64,000 bases of DNA. It comes from Antedon bifida (lineage: Eukaryota; Echinodermata; Crinoidea; Comatulida; Antedonidae). The position numbers and the translations under genes are program-made. The stretch lies in assembly GCA_963402885.1 (NCBI GenBank), contig OY727097.1, positions 27,955,401 to 28,019,400 of the forward strand, in the 5' to 3' direction. This document shows positions 48,121-60,655 of this stretch, piece after piece (the stretch's first letter is position 1; each line of letters opens with the position of its first letter). The notes beneath the pieces were generated by a model that saw only the letters and a program-made list of their open reading frames with translations, had not been told where the DNA came from and ran no database searches.

Positions 48121-51100
48121 AATTTGTCTTCAGATGATCCTTTAGAGTGTTTATGTAAACATAAAGTAAAGTATGATGTGTTTCTGATTGTATTTTAATA
48201 TATTTGATGTTTTGTCTATTGTTAAATCTACTGAAGTTAAGGGATTTATTAAATGGCAATTCAGTACATTAAGTTCCATACGCCCTAACAATGCTATCAT
48301 TTCTATACTACTACTACATATTACTAGTTATAGATGACATTCAGACTCAAATCATTACTCTTCCAAAAATTCTATGTAAGACACAGAGTTTGTGCCGACA
48401 GCCATATTGCACATACAAAAACGTTTAATCTCTATAACAACATGGGGTGAGAATGCAAAGCCTAAATTTATTAATCAAATATCTAGGCTATCAGACTGGA
48501 AAATAGCTATGTGTTTGCCCCTTCACCTTTATTCTTACCCTTCTCACATTTTGTTTCGAATATTGAGCGGAGATCAACTACTGTACATAAATGCGTTATT
48601 TTTTTTTTTTTACTGTATATTTGTCGCATTCATAGCCAGTTTTTAGATCATTATCATTCTGAGGAAATCGTAAAACAGGTAAAATAAGAAGGCTATGTTC
48701 AAGACATTGTGTTAAAATATGTAATTTAAGTTATAGCGTCTGTTGATAGCGAGCCGACAACAAATGTTCAACATTCATTTTGCACAAAATGAAAACTGTG
48801 TAACATACATACAGTAGAACCAAATGTTTTTCGCTATGAACAATTTGTAAAGTAAAGATGATTTTAGAATATTTCACCTATAATAACCAAAATAACCAAA
48901 ATTAACCATTATATATCTAAATGTAACATTACCAAATAGATAAACTTAAAAATTCCATGTTTCCATCATGGTATATTAACCATTATATAGTTTCTCGTAC
49001 GCTAAGTGTACTTAATTGTAACTAATTATAATATGACCTAGTTTTATACAGTCAGGTTGACTTGAATTATTTGTAACTTTTCGTTCCGCTTTAATTAATC
49101 CACTGTAAACTTTCAATCACAAAAAAAAGTTGTGTGATATGATCTTAAGGTACTTTTATAGTATTTAAGGCAATAGCCGAAGCTGGCACCAAGCGTTCAA
49201 TCGCCAATGGCAGTTTCCACCCAATTTGCTAGATTTTCTAAACCCTAGATAACCCTTTGAGAGATCTACAGTATGTACATGTTAAGTAGCAATTACATGC
49301 ACTCAAGTATAAATACTAAACAAACTTACAACTATTTTTATCCTCTTGGAATCATGTAAGTCATAGTAAGGGGTAAAGGGTAACAGAAAGTTTTACAATC
49401 AGCAATTTTCTAGAACTTTTTTTATAATTTTTTTTTTTTTTAATGAATACTTGTAAAGTGACAGATTGCTTTGGTTATCCATACAATTTATTCTCCATTC
49501 CTACACTTTATATGCTCGTTATTAGTAAATCTTTTGAAGATGGTATTTATATCAGATCATTATACAGCATAAACTTGGGCCTATATTTATAGGTAGAGTG
49601 GTTTTAATGTTCTTCTTTGACCTCCTCATAAAGGTTGTTCATATTTGTATCCAGGAGTACAATCTTGCTTTCCTTTTATCTTTAAAAGATATTCATTTAA
49701 CCAATGATTCCACCATCATATTCCATCCAAGGCATTTTGACTTGATCCACCAATTAATCAGTTATTACCCTCACTCCATTAAGCAGTAGTTGCATATCTT
49801 ATGAATCAACTCTCTCAAACCATTTAGGCTTGTAAAAAGTCTGTTACTTTTCAAAAAGCATGATACATAGTAGGCCTATTATAAAAGCATTAGAAACCTT
49901 TTGGACCTTTTAAAATTAAGAAAACTTTTGTTTTAGAGAGTCCATTCAGCCTAGTGAAGACCACTTTTTAGAATTACAGTACACACATTGTATATCACTT
50001 TCATTCAATAACTATTTGTTGTGTATCAGGATTTCAGTTGCCTACAACAATTTGCCCTGTGGGTGTGCCAATGTATCGCTTGTTATATCATTTGTGAAGT
50101 AAGCTGAAAAGTAAATTGTAAACTACTTTTACAATTATATTAGACTTAGTGACTAGACTCCCCTAAGAAGCATTGTTAGCAATGTATAGAGCTATAGACT
50201 AGGTGTTTTCATTGGCTTCTAATCTGAAATGATAGATCCACTTGAAAAGTATCGGAATGTTAGTTTTTATTGTAAACTGTGGAGAGAGTATTAGTGTCAA
50301 TTTCTTCCCAAGTGACACAACAATTTTAAAAAAGAATTATAAAATCGTGAAAAGTAAGTTGTCGCTGATTTACTTACAAAACAGTTGACAAGTGTATGTT
50401 TTGTCTATATCCAGGGTTTGAAATTCACACCAGCAAACAAGCACATTTGTTACTAGGTTTTCTTAATTGCTTGTTGAAAATTTAGTCTTTTTTTAAAGTA
50501 GCAAATGTTTGTGGATGGATACAAAAAAATTCTAGCTCTAATATCTTGATGATATTAGTAGAACATAATTTCATCGTGTTTGTAATATACAAACTTATGA
50601 TAGTTATCTATAGGAAAAAGTTAACTTTGCAGATAACTGAAATAAAAGACTAAAAATCTATCGATCAATCAATATAATAAGATTGTATTTTGTTTAAGCG
50701 TTTAGGAAACTGATCCATGGAACCTAAAAGCAAAACTTAAACCCACATAACCGCATTCCGTTATTAACTGCATTTCAATTTAAGGTGCAAGGCTTTTTAG
50801 ATATGACGTTATTGTTAAGTGACGCCATACAGTAAATTAAAAAAATGTTTTTATTAATCATCTTTGAAATCCTTACAAATCAAATTATAAAAGTAGAAAT
50901 TGTTTTGTATTTTAAGAAGAATAGAAAACCTCTATTTTAATCCTCCTTATGTTAGTAAGGTATCAACAATTCTTTTACATTTTTATAACATATATTTATT
51001 TAGATTTTAGATTACAAAAAAGGTAAATAAAAAAATGACTTGAACCACAATTATTTCTCTGATATTTTAAAGAATTAAAATTTAATTAAAATCATTGTAT

Positions 51101-51531
51101 TTAAGTAAGTTTAAGTTGGAAAATACATAAAAACTCCCACACACATTATGATGTTTGAATTGAATGCTTCCCATTAATAAGGTTAAGTAAATATTGGAAT
51201 TAACCCATATTTAAAGTTTTACAAACTTTTTTTTAATGGGAATAAAATTAATTGAAAAGTTAACATGTGAAGACTGGAAACGAAGATATTCCTACCATGG
51301 TTGGGGTAGAGGTCTAAATCATTATTATTGTTATTTTCATATTGTGATCTTTAATTTATTAAATAATGGTTAATATAATGTACCTTACATCCCTTGATAT
51401 TATAGTTTGAAGTTTTGGGATGTGGAATTAACAGTTAAACTTGTTTTACAAACTAAAAATTGACTTTTTTATTCACTAGCAGCCCTTCTAATCTAATTGG
51501 CAAAATTAGCAACCCATCAAGCAAGAAAAAC
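48121..51531. other. Long AT-rich non-coding stretch
   Basis: No gene, RNA or repeat that I can support. Confidence 0.4.
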
Positions 51532-51867
51532 AATATTTTGATATAATTATTAATAATTATGTGATAAAAAGATGCCATGTGCCCATATATGGACATGATG
51601 ATGTCATATCACTACTATATTGGGCATATCACTACCATATTTGGGCACATCACACTTTTTTTTGTCAAATTAGTTTGATATTGTAGACAGAGCTTTATAA
51701 ATATTTTGATATAATTATTAATAATTATGTGATAAAAAGTTGTGTTGTGCCCATATATGGACATGATGATGTCATATCACTACTATATTAGGAAATATCA
51801 CTACCATATTTGGGCACATCACACTTTTTTTGTCAAACTAGTTTGATAGTGTAGACAGAGCTTTATT
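51532..51867 (+). mobile_element. Two family A MITEs in a 168-bp tandem duplication
   Basis: AATATTTTGATATAATTATT starts at 51532 and 51700. Each is followed by AATTATGTGATAAAAAG, the ATATGGACATGATGATGTCA core and the right end GTAGACAGAGCTTTAT. Both copies lack the left terminus (CTCTGTCTACACTATC) and share the same flanking sequence. A truncated insertion was therefore duplicated together with its flank. Confidence 0.9.
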
Positions 51868-52768
51868 ATATGTGTCATAAATCAAAGTAATAAAAAAATA
51901 ATTTAATGATTTGCAAAAAATCAAGGTTATATTTGTGATTGAGTCTGGCGAATATTATATCATGATTTTCAAAATCAAATTTTCAACAAAAATTATGCAA
52001 CTTCTGGAAATAAGATAAATATGAAGGTCATAACTTAAAGTTATAGTTGTCACATTGATGTGAAATTCACATGTATATTTTTATTAAAGAAGGTTACAGA
52101 TCAAATTTACAAAGATAACTTTATAGAAATAATCAAAAACCGATTATGATATGTCGGGGAAAATTGAGAATCAGTCATCTACATTTTTTAATCAGATGTC
52201 GAAAAAAGGGATGATTTTAATAAAAAATATTAGCTTGTTAAAGTGAGTCTTTATCAATAGTTTGCGTGACATCCATAGCATTCCCACACATGTTGTTTTT
52301 ATCGCAGATATCAGATAAAGACGTTGTATGATTGAAACGTTCAGAAGACCACTCCCTTAATGTGTGAAGCTGCAGTTATATACTTGTGTTAATAATGCTA
52401 CCGGTGTGGTTTAAAATTACTGTGGTGGAAAGATCGGTTTACAAACTTCCGTAAAAATTGGAATTATTGATCGGTTATTCATTAAAAAATGTATTCTCTA
52501 TATTAAAGGAGACTTTTATTTGTTGATTACTTTAGTAGTTATGTTACGTTGTAAGTTCTATATTATAGACACATGGTTTAATTGGTGGCAGTGTTAAGTT
52601 GTGATAGCTCAAGTTCTTAACCAACAACTTTGTGTTTCCTTAAAAGAATTTGCACTTTTTTCTTCTTAGGTTTTGTAGAAAGTTTATTTCTAATTTGTTA
52701 AATCCAGTTATAAAAGAATTCTACAGTACATAGACTACATAGAATTTAGAAACATATATAGTTCACTA
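51868..52768. other. Non-coding, no feature supported
   Basis: AT-rich. Confidence 0.4.
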
Positions 52769-52815
52769 TGTCGGTCGGTCGGTCGGTTGGTCTGTCGTTC
52801 TGTCTGTCGGTCCGG
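52769..52815 (+). repeat. (TCGG)n microsatellite with TCTG variants
   Basis: Four clean TCGG units then TTGG, TCTG, TCGT, TCTG, TCTG, TCGG. CpG-containing simple repeat in an AT-rich background. Confidence 0.9.
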
Positions 52816-55800
52816 TATCACTATGCATTGTAGCACGCGACTTAATGGCTGTTGGCCTTGTTTATACAAATTTCCACTTTTTCTGTTGAAATTTCTTTCC
52901 AATTAAAATTTACTCCTAATCCTATACTCTATGATACTACCGTACCTTTCTGTACAAAATCCTAAAACTGATTCTAGATTTCAAACTGCAATTAAAGGAC
53001 CACAAACAACAGTCTAAAAAGTTGTCAACAATGTAATTGGCAGATAAATATTAATGTTAACATTGAATTGAGTTTGAATGTAATGTTGTTCATTGCAGTA
53101 CAGTTAGTAATATGTTACCCTAAGTAGGTATGTTGTGTGTTAATATTAATAAACAACAGATTGTACAGTATGTAATACCTGCTGGTTAATCAAATTAAAA
53201 AGTTTATCTGAAAACATATTTATTGGCCACGTTGACTTAAAGGCCAGCTAGTCGCATGTCTCGCGGTGGGAAGGTTTGATTTCAACATGGAGTTTAATAT
53301 GTTCCACCTGTCCGCAGGGATAATGTTTAGAGATCCAAGCAAGAGATCAAAGGGGGACCGTGACATTTGACACCTTTGTGACCCCAGACCCCAGTGAGTC
53401 TTAAGTAATGTAAGATTGTCGTTATTAGTATGGTGTTGGTATAAGATCAGAGGGTGCCAAAGGTTTTGTTCACCTCGGTCACCAGGGTCGTTATACTCGG
53501 TTGGATTTTTTTGTTGTATCAACGATTAAGATCTTTTAAATTGCTACGATTCAAATTATTTATAGAGACATGTATCGTCCATGTCGATCAGCACCTCTGG
53601 CTGTCACCTTTTATTCACTACCAATTTGTAGTTACAATTACTTTACTTCAATTCAAACTTTATATATACCGAAAACGTCATAGAAACAAATAGGGTGCCT
53701 GGACCACCAGGACAATCCAGATTGGCATAGACCTTGTCTGGTTTAGTTTAATACTTTAAAAAAGGTAAATGATATTGTAATATTTAGTTTTTAAGAAAGT
53801 TATTTATCATCCTTATCACTAGTTGTATATTCTTGATTGACAAAAAATGCATCGTTATCCCCAAAATAAATATTAAGCATAGTTTCTATGCTTTCAATTA
53901 TATTTAATAATCACAGTATCATCTGTGTAATAATTTATTTGATCTGAGCAAGTTTTGAAGTTGAAGAGAATTCCCTTTTAAGGAAGATGGTTTTGAAGGG
54001 AAAGGAACTTTTCCTTTCTTTCCTAGTCATGTGACCCGTTTCACCTTATATAGAGACCTCTGGCCAATATCGATTAATAATTGAAAAATATTGCTGTACG
54101 GTATATGACCGATACTGTATAAAATAAAAATTTGTGAAAATTATGAAATGAAATTATACATGGCAGGGAATAATTTCGCCAGTGTAGCATAGCAAAAAGC
54201 TATACAAAACAACCTTATTGCTACACATTTCTAAAATTGTGTAGCAAAAAATACACTACAAAACTATGTTTCTCGACTCAAAAATCATTTTGAATAGCAA
54301 TATTGCTAAACAAAATTTTAAAATGAAATTTTTCCCTGCATGGTATATGGTACAGTTGTATTAAATTATAATACACTTTGTTTTTTTATTTATAATTATT
54401 ATAATTATTTTGAAAATGAAAGTTTAAAATTGCACATTGATGTGACGTTGGTAAGTGTAAAGTTACCAGATCAGAATGTCAACCTTTGAGTAGACAAATG
54501 GTCACAAACCACTCTCATTGAAAAAACTTAAGTAATTAATTATTTTGTAAGAAGAAAGTGAGATGAACTCAGTGGGTATGACACTGTATTTATAAGTAGA
54601 ATAGTATCAGTAGCATACATACTGAGTTACAGCAACATTCTAACAGCAACCTTACGCCCTTTGATGCTGAGAATACGCCACCAAGCTCAAACGGTACTTA
54701 ATTCAAACTAGAGTCTAAAGAAAAGTAAGCATCTGGTCTTACTAAACAACTTAAAGTGAGTACTCCGACGACGGTTTAAGCCAAAGTTTGTGGTAGCGTG
54801 CCGCTAAATAGCCTTCAGGGCTTAAACTGCATTTGAACTCATAAACCTGTTGGGCTTTCTAGTTAACGCTTTTGAATCATAGTTTTAAATGGAAATAGAA
54901 AGTAAACCGTCTGTGGTCAGAAAATTAATTAAAAGTTAGGTTTATGTGTTTTAAATTAATACTAACAGTACACATGCAAAATAGAAAAAGGAAAAAAATT
55001 GTTCATTTAAAAAAAATATATAATAAATAATTTAAAGAAAAGTAATATTTATCATAATGATATACAATCATACAATATTATTATTTTTTAAATATTTTTT
55101 TCTTTTAAATTGAATTTTCCTAGCTACATCCTCGATTGCAATAAATATTAATATTTTAATAACCAAATAGAGACAGTTAATATATCTCATTTTGAACATT
55201 TATAATCCTAATATAATCTTTTCGTACATGAGCATTTTATTATCCTGTTTATAACATTTTATACTGTGTTTTATTTTATCATATCATCACACATTGTCAA
55301 CACCTGACATACTTGGCATTCTTTCCTGCTGTTTTCTTTTACATTTTAATTTTAGGTTTTTTTGCATTAGTTAGTTTTTTTCTTCTCATAGCATTATTTT
55401 CCTTTAGATCTTATTTTAAAGAAATATTTCTACTGTGTTGGAATATTTTAAATTTAATGTTTATGTAACTATAAATCTCCCACTTTTGACCAAAGTTCAT
55501 TGAATATTTTTAATTATAGTAACTTCTTATAATATTGGCCTAATTTTTGTTATTGTTAATCTAACAGTATTTGATTGACCCTGCTGTGTATGACCTAATT
55601 TTTAATTACTTATATTTTGATAACTGTTCAGAATGTTTAACATCTTTTTAGTGACTTTATTAATGTATGCTTTAATCTATATGTTTTATTTGATTACATC
55701 GTCCCAGCTGTGACCTACTTACAGCATTTCATGTTTTAATAATCACATAGTGACTATGTTTAACATGCCATTGAGGAGAACATGATACTGTAACACCGTA

Positions 55801-57782
55801 TACATAACACAAATGACATACATGCTGCTTAGAACCACTGCAAACCATGTGCAAATTACCAAGTGCCTTTGATTGTTGTCGTGACGTCAATAACAAATAA
55901 GATGATTGGAAGTAATTTGCCTTGTTGGTGGTGACGACGGACTTCGTCGGCTCCAACTGAGACGATATAGTTTGTTGAGCTTAGTACGAAATGTTTATTG
56001 GTCTGGTCTTGGTGAAAGTTTTTCTTGTACTTTACTAAGATGAAGTTTCACAACTTGCAAATTTGTTATTTTTCGTGCATTAATATTACAATTTTTGCAA
56101 AATTTAAGTTATTGCAATAATTGATAAATTTATTTACAATAATTGATCAAGATTTTTACCATAATTAATTTTTTAAGATAATTAATCATAAAATTGTTAT
56201 TAAATTAAGTTATTATGACAATTGATAGATTTATCATGAATTGATAATGATTTAATGATAATTGATGAAATTATCACAATATTTTATAATGTTAATATCA
56301 TTTTTTATAAAGTTATCACAATAATTCATAGTGTACGAAGGAACTTACTGTATATTTTGAATACAGAAATATTGCAACAAAAAGTTACAAAAATTAATGT
56401 CTAAAAATAAAACAACATAAATGTATTTGTCATTTCGTTCTATTTTATCATTTTCAAGAATCAGAACATTACAAATTATGTAAATTTTGTCATAAGGCTA
56501 GCTTTACATTTGATATCTGCTGTTAGAAGGGTCAAGGAGCCTCCATTCCCATGTCTCAGTGCTTTTTATAAAGGGTGGGAAACTTTCGTTTCTCGTACCA
56601 TCCATAATCCCATGTGTCCTGTCTTTATCATTGGGATGACTGTGTCTTTTTAGAAGTCAGTATTTACATGTTTTTTACTCAAAGAATTCTTTCAAAGTAT
56701 GGGGAAGGTTTTGCCAGCGTAGCGTAGCACAATGCTACACATTCATAATATGGTGTAATGTAATGTAAAAAATGCCGTACAAAATTATGCTTCTTCTTTA
56801 TGCAGGCTGTTGATCGATTATCAATTATTTCTGTTCAAACATATCAAGCAGTTCTGAGAATTCGGGTTCGAATCTTTTCGTATTTTTATTCTGACAGATT
56901 AAGTTCCTTACATTCACCTTCTAAAAATAATTTTCGGTATACTGTATCACTGAGTGGTTTAAATTAATACATGTATAAACATTTTTTTTTTCCGAGATCT
57001 TGTTTATGATGTATAAAAGTTTATTTTGTGCCAGTTTTGCTCTGTTTATTTGTGATAAAGTTTGAAAAAAAATATTAGTATTTAACCTAATGTACTACCC
57101 ATCTGTTTGGTAACACAATGAGAATAATACATGCAGTCTGTTGCATATTTCTGGGGGAAAAAATGTAATGTTGTTCTGAAAGAAATCACATACCATTGAT
57201 TCAGAACAAAAGACAATTATACCTTTCATTTGAAATCTTTAACACATCTGGTTATACAGTTTTTTAAAGCGTATGTTGGTGAGAATCCAATTTTAATACT
57301 TTAAACAAACTTGAAGTAATGCGCCACAGATGATATATGGTTTTGGGTTGAGTAGTGTCTTTATAGGAAAAGTATTGTGCAATCTTAGTAAATCGTAGAT
57401 AAACATGCAGCAACATTTATAACAAATGTATAGCACGAAACATTGATGTAATGTTGTTGGGTGATAGGTCTTCACATTATGTTGTCTGGGGCAGTTGTAC
57501 TAAATTAGCCATAGAGCGATGTATCATGGCAAACCTTTCTTTATTAATCAGAGACAATTGGTAGATTGCAATGCATGATTGGTAATTTCAGGTCCCAACT
57601 GAAAAAATTTAATATCGGATGACTTTATAAATCATGGCTAACACATAGAGGGTGCTATGATATTTACAAAATACTTCCAAATATAGAGCGCTAATTTAAA
57701 TAATCTCAGTCATCGGTACCTATAGTAAACAATTGGTATTCTAGAAACTTCCAAATTGTGGCATATGTGCATTGTGGAGCAT
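52816..57782. other. Long non-coding stretch with small GC-richer islands
   Basis: No gene recognised. Segments at 53220-53480 and 56520-56640 are less AT-rich and may be conserved non-coding elements, but the open frames across them (for example 53220-53522 minus) have no family resemblance. Confidence 0.35.
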
Positions 57783-58356
57783 GCGTCACCAATGCATGTT
57801 TCACTTTAGTTAAAACTAAAAGGGCCTATTAGGACTAAAGAGATTATGGTAAATTTATTCAGATCAGTAGAAACTGCATCTTCAGGAATCCAAGAGATTA
57901 TTTTAAATATCTGGAAATTCCCAAAGTTTTTAGGAGACTTTGAGGATCAAGAGAATTTTATTGTACATTGTGATGCGTCACCAATGCATGTTTCATTTTA
58001 GTTAAAAATAAAAGGGCCTATTTGGACTAAAGAGATTATGGTAAATTTATTCAGATCAGTAGAAACTGCATCTTCAGGAATCCAAGAGATTACTTTAAAT
58101 ATCTGGAAATTCCCAAAGTTTTTAGGAGACTTTGAGGATCTAGAGAATTTTATTGTACATTGTACATTGTGATGCGTCACCAATGCATGTTTCATTTTAG
58201 TTAAAAAACTGAAAGGGCCTATTAGGACTAAAGAGATTATGGTAAATTTATTCAGATCAGTAGAAACTGCATCTTTAGGGATCTGAGAGATTACTTTAAA
58301 TATCTGGAAATTCCCGTAGTTTTTAGGAGACTTGGAGGATCAAGAGAATTTTGTTG
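57783..58356 (+). repeat. Three tandem copies of a 192-199 bp unit
   Basis: GCGTCACCAATGCATGTTTC starts copies at 57783, 57975 and 58174. Each copy runs through AAAGGGCCTATT, GACTAAAGAGATTATGGTAA, CAGATCAGTAGAAACTGCAT and TTTTTAGGAGACTTGGAGGAT-like words to GAGAATTTTATTG. Copy 2 ends with a small extra TTGTACA, explaining the longer period. The third copy is truncated near 58356. Confidence 0.95.
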
Positions 58357-59239
58357 CTTTAAATTAAACGTACAAATAATAGAGATTAAAGTTGTCGTTA
58401 ACATGGGTACAGATTGCAATGAAAATGGAATTTTTTTCTTGCATAATATTAATGTTGTCTGGGGCATTTGCAATACATTTTTTAAAACAGTAATATCGCC
58501 TTGTTGAGTACTGTAGACTTTAAATTCATCTTGGAGTGGATGACCCAAATTGCTAAGCCTAAAATGAGACTTATTTATTCACTAAAAGTAAATTCCTTTC
58601 ATTAAATGATTAAAAATTGAAAAAATTTGTCATTGATCATAGTTGATGGTTGTGGGAATGTCCCGGTATGTAACCCGACCTTTCTCTCAGCTCAGCGACT
58701 GACCTGCGACCAATTCCGCATAGGTTGCTGGAACCCTACTGCTATTTTCAATTGTATTGTCCATCAAAATGTGGTAGAATGTAAATGGAATCGGCACATA
58801 CGATCAGAATAGCTCATATGTATATGAAATGTCAATATTAAATGTATCCTGCTGTTTTTATACTATTGTGGAGCACAGTTAAACCATTAAATGTTAAATT
58901 TAATTGACATTATGATAATTGCCAACTCTGTTATATAATAGTTCATCGGTTAATTGCCGTCGTCACAAAGAAGTTGACGTAAGATCTTAATTTGTCATTA
59001 TTTCCAAATTAATTAGTCTTATCTCATTAATTTATTAACACTTAACCATCCCATGATTAATTTAATGTACATTTAATGACAGACAGACAAACAGTATTTT
59101 CATTTATAATATATATATAAAATCTATCAACAGTTGAAAATGGAATTACATTTTTCAAAGTACTAAAGCCTTGTTCACACTAGACTTAAAACTTGACTTA
59201 AAAATGTTAAATTTAACCAAAGTTAAACTTTTAGAACTC
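58357..59239. other. Non-coding, no feature supported
   Basis: AT-rich; the open frame 58627-58812 is unrecognised and lacks splice context. Confidence 0.4.
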
Positions 59240-59345
59240 AACAAAGTGTCCCCTTAATAGAGGTGTGTCAACTAATTAAAGTTTAAAACATATATTGGCC
59301 CTTAATAAGGATATCCCGTGAATAGAGGTGTCCCAAAGTCCTACT
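59240..59345 (+). repeat. Repeat family with CCTTAATAGAGGTGTC
   Basis: GTGTCCCCTTAATAGAGGTG at about 59247 and CCGTGAATAGAGGTGTCCC at about 59317 are two related units. Further members lie at 34.27 kb (same wording) and, as an inverted pair, at 32.06-32.13 kb. Probably fragments of one transposable element. Confidence 0.6.
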
Positions 59346-60598
59346 GTTCTACTGTATAGAATACAAAATTCCTTTATCTTACACAATATCTTGAAACTTT
59401 ATAGGGATACCAATTCTCATTGCTAAGTGTGCAATCAATGCGTCCACACTGTGATGTAGACTTACGCTATCTCAAGGTTCATCAGTGCAATAGCATTATG
59501 ATATAATAGAGCAATTATATATTCATTTATTCTAATAACACAGGTGTCACTACAATCAATAAGTTCATCATTTTATTAAATACTTATTATTGGAATTGCA
59601 ATTTAATATTCCCTCCTGGCGAACTTCTTTGAAATTCAAATTCTATTTGCCGCTCATTGTATCAGTTTTGATTTAGTTTATTCTATATAAACTCTTGAAG
59701 AGTTTAAGAAGTTAGAAATATTATTAAAAGTAAATTTTAACCAGTCAAAATCATAGGAAACCAGTAAATATAATTCATTTCTTAAATGTGCTACTGGTAT
59801 TTTTTATTTGAGTATTGAAATTGAACCATTGGGATATTTAAACCAATTTGAGCATTAATGATTCCATTGCCGTGAGCTTCTAAGGTAGTAAAGTATAGGG
59901 TTCAAATATCAAAATTGGTAGCTTATCTTTATCGTAATAGTTTAGTTACACAGGCACGTGATCTCTATCTTTTCGGTCCTTTTCTTAATTTCTTCTCTCT
60001 CTTTTGATTCTATTCTTTCTTTTTTTGCTTACAGTATTTTTTGCTTCTTTTTTTGGTCTTGACCCTCTTTATACCAATTTTTTAAATTTTTTAAAAAATA
60101 ATTAATATTTTTTAAATAAAATAATACTTTTCAAGAATTGTTGGGCTTTTAGCACTTTGAGACATTCAGTAAACAGCCCTTTATAATTATTACTCTTCTT
60201 TCCTACTGAAGAACTGAAACTAAATATTTTATCTGTCAGAGAAAGTAGAAGATAACAGTATACATAACGTAAGTTTAGCCAAACAATAGAGCTAAAAAAC
60301 TATTTTTTGACTTGTTTAATTTGTCTAATTTTCAAGTGAATGCTTCAGGGTAAAAAGTAGGACGTATTGATGTACATTCTGAAAACACTGTTTAAACTTT
60401 GTAAGTGTACACTTTCAATACTTAAATATTTAGAGTCTTCCAACAGCTTATTAAAAACAGCAACTGTTTCTATGTTGGAACTCGGGAATTGTTTATACAA
60501 CCTCTGTTGACAAGCATTGCCAATTCTATACAGTATTACTATATAATATAAAAGGAGTATTAGATAGTTTGTATACAGCCACCCAAAAGTACACATAC
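59346..60598. other. Non-coding, no feature supported
   Basis: AT-rich. Confidence 0.4.
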
Positions 60599-60655
60599 CC
60601 TTGTAACCTAAGCACAGTCTTGCTAAGAAGTTGTGTGGAACATCGTCGGCGGCCA
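60599..60655 (-). CDS. Candidate 57-bp exon, unidentified
   Basis: On the minus strand, an acceptor-like CACCTGTTAG is followed by 57 bases coding A-A-D-D-V-P-H-N-F-L-A-R-L-C-L-G-Y-K with phase 1 at both ends, then a donor GGTATGT. The peptide is compositionally protein-like in an AT-rich region. However, the plus strand is also open across it with CAG/GTGGGC at its end, so strand and status are uncertain. No family recognised. Confidence 0.2.
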
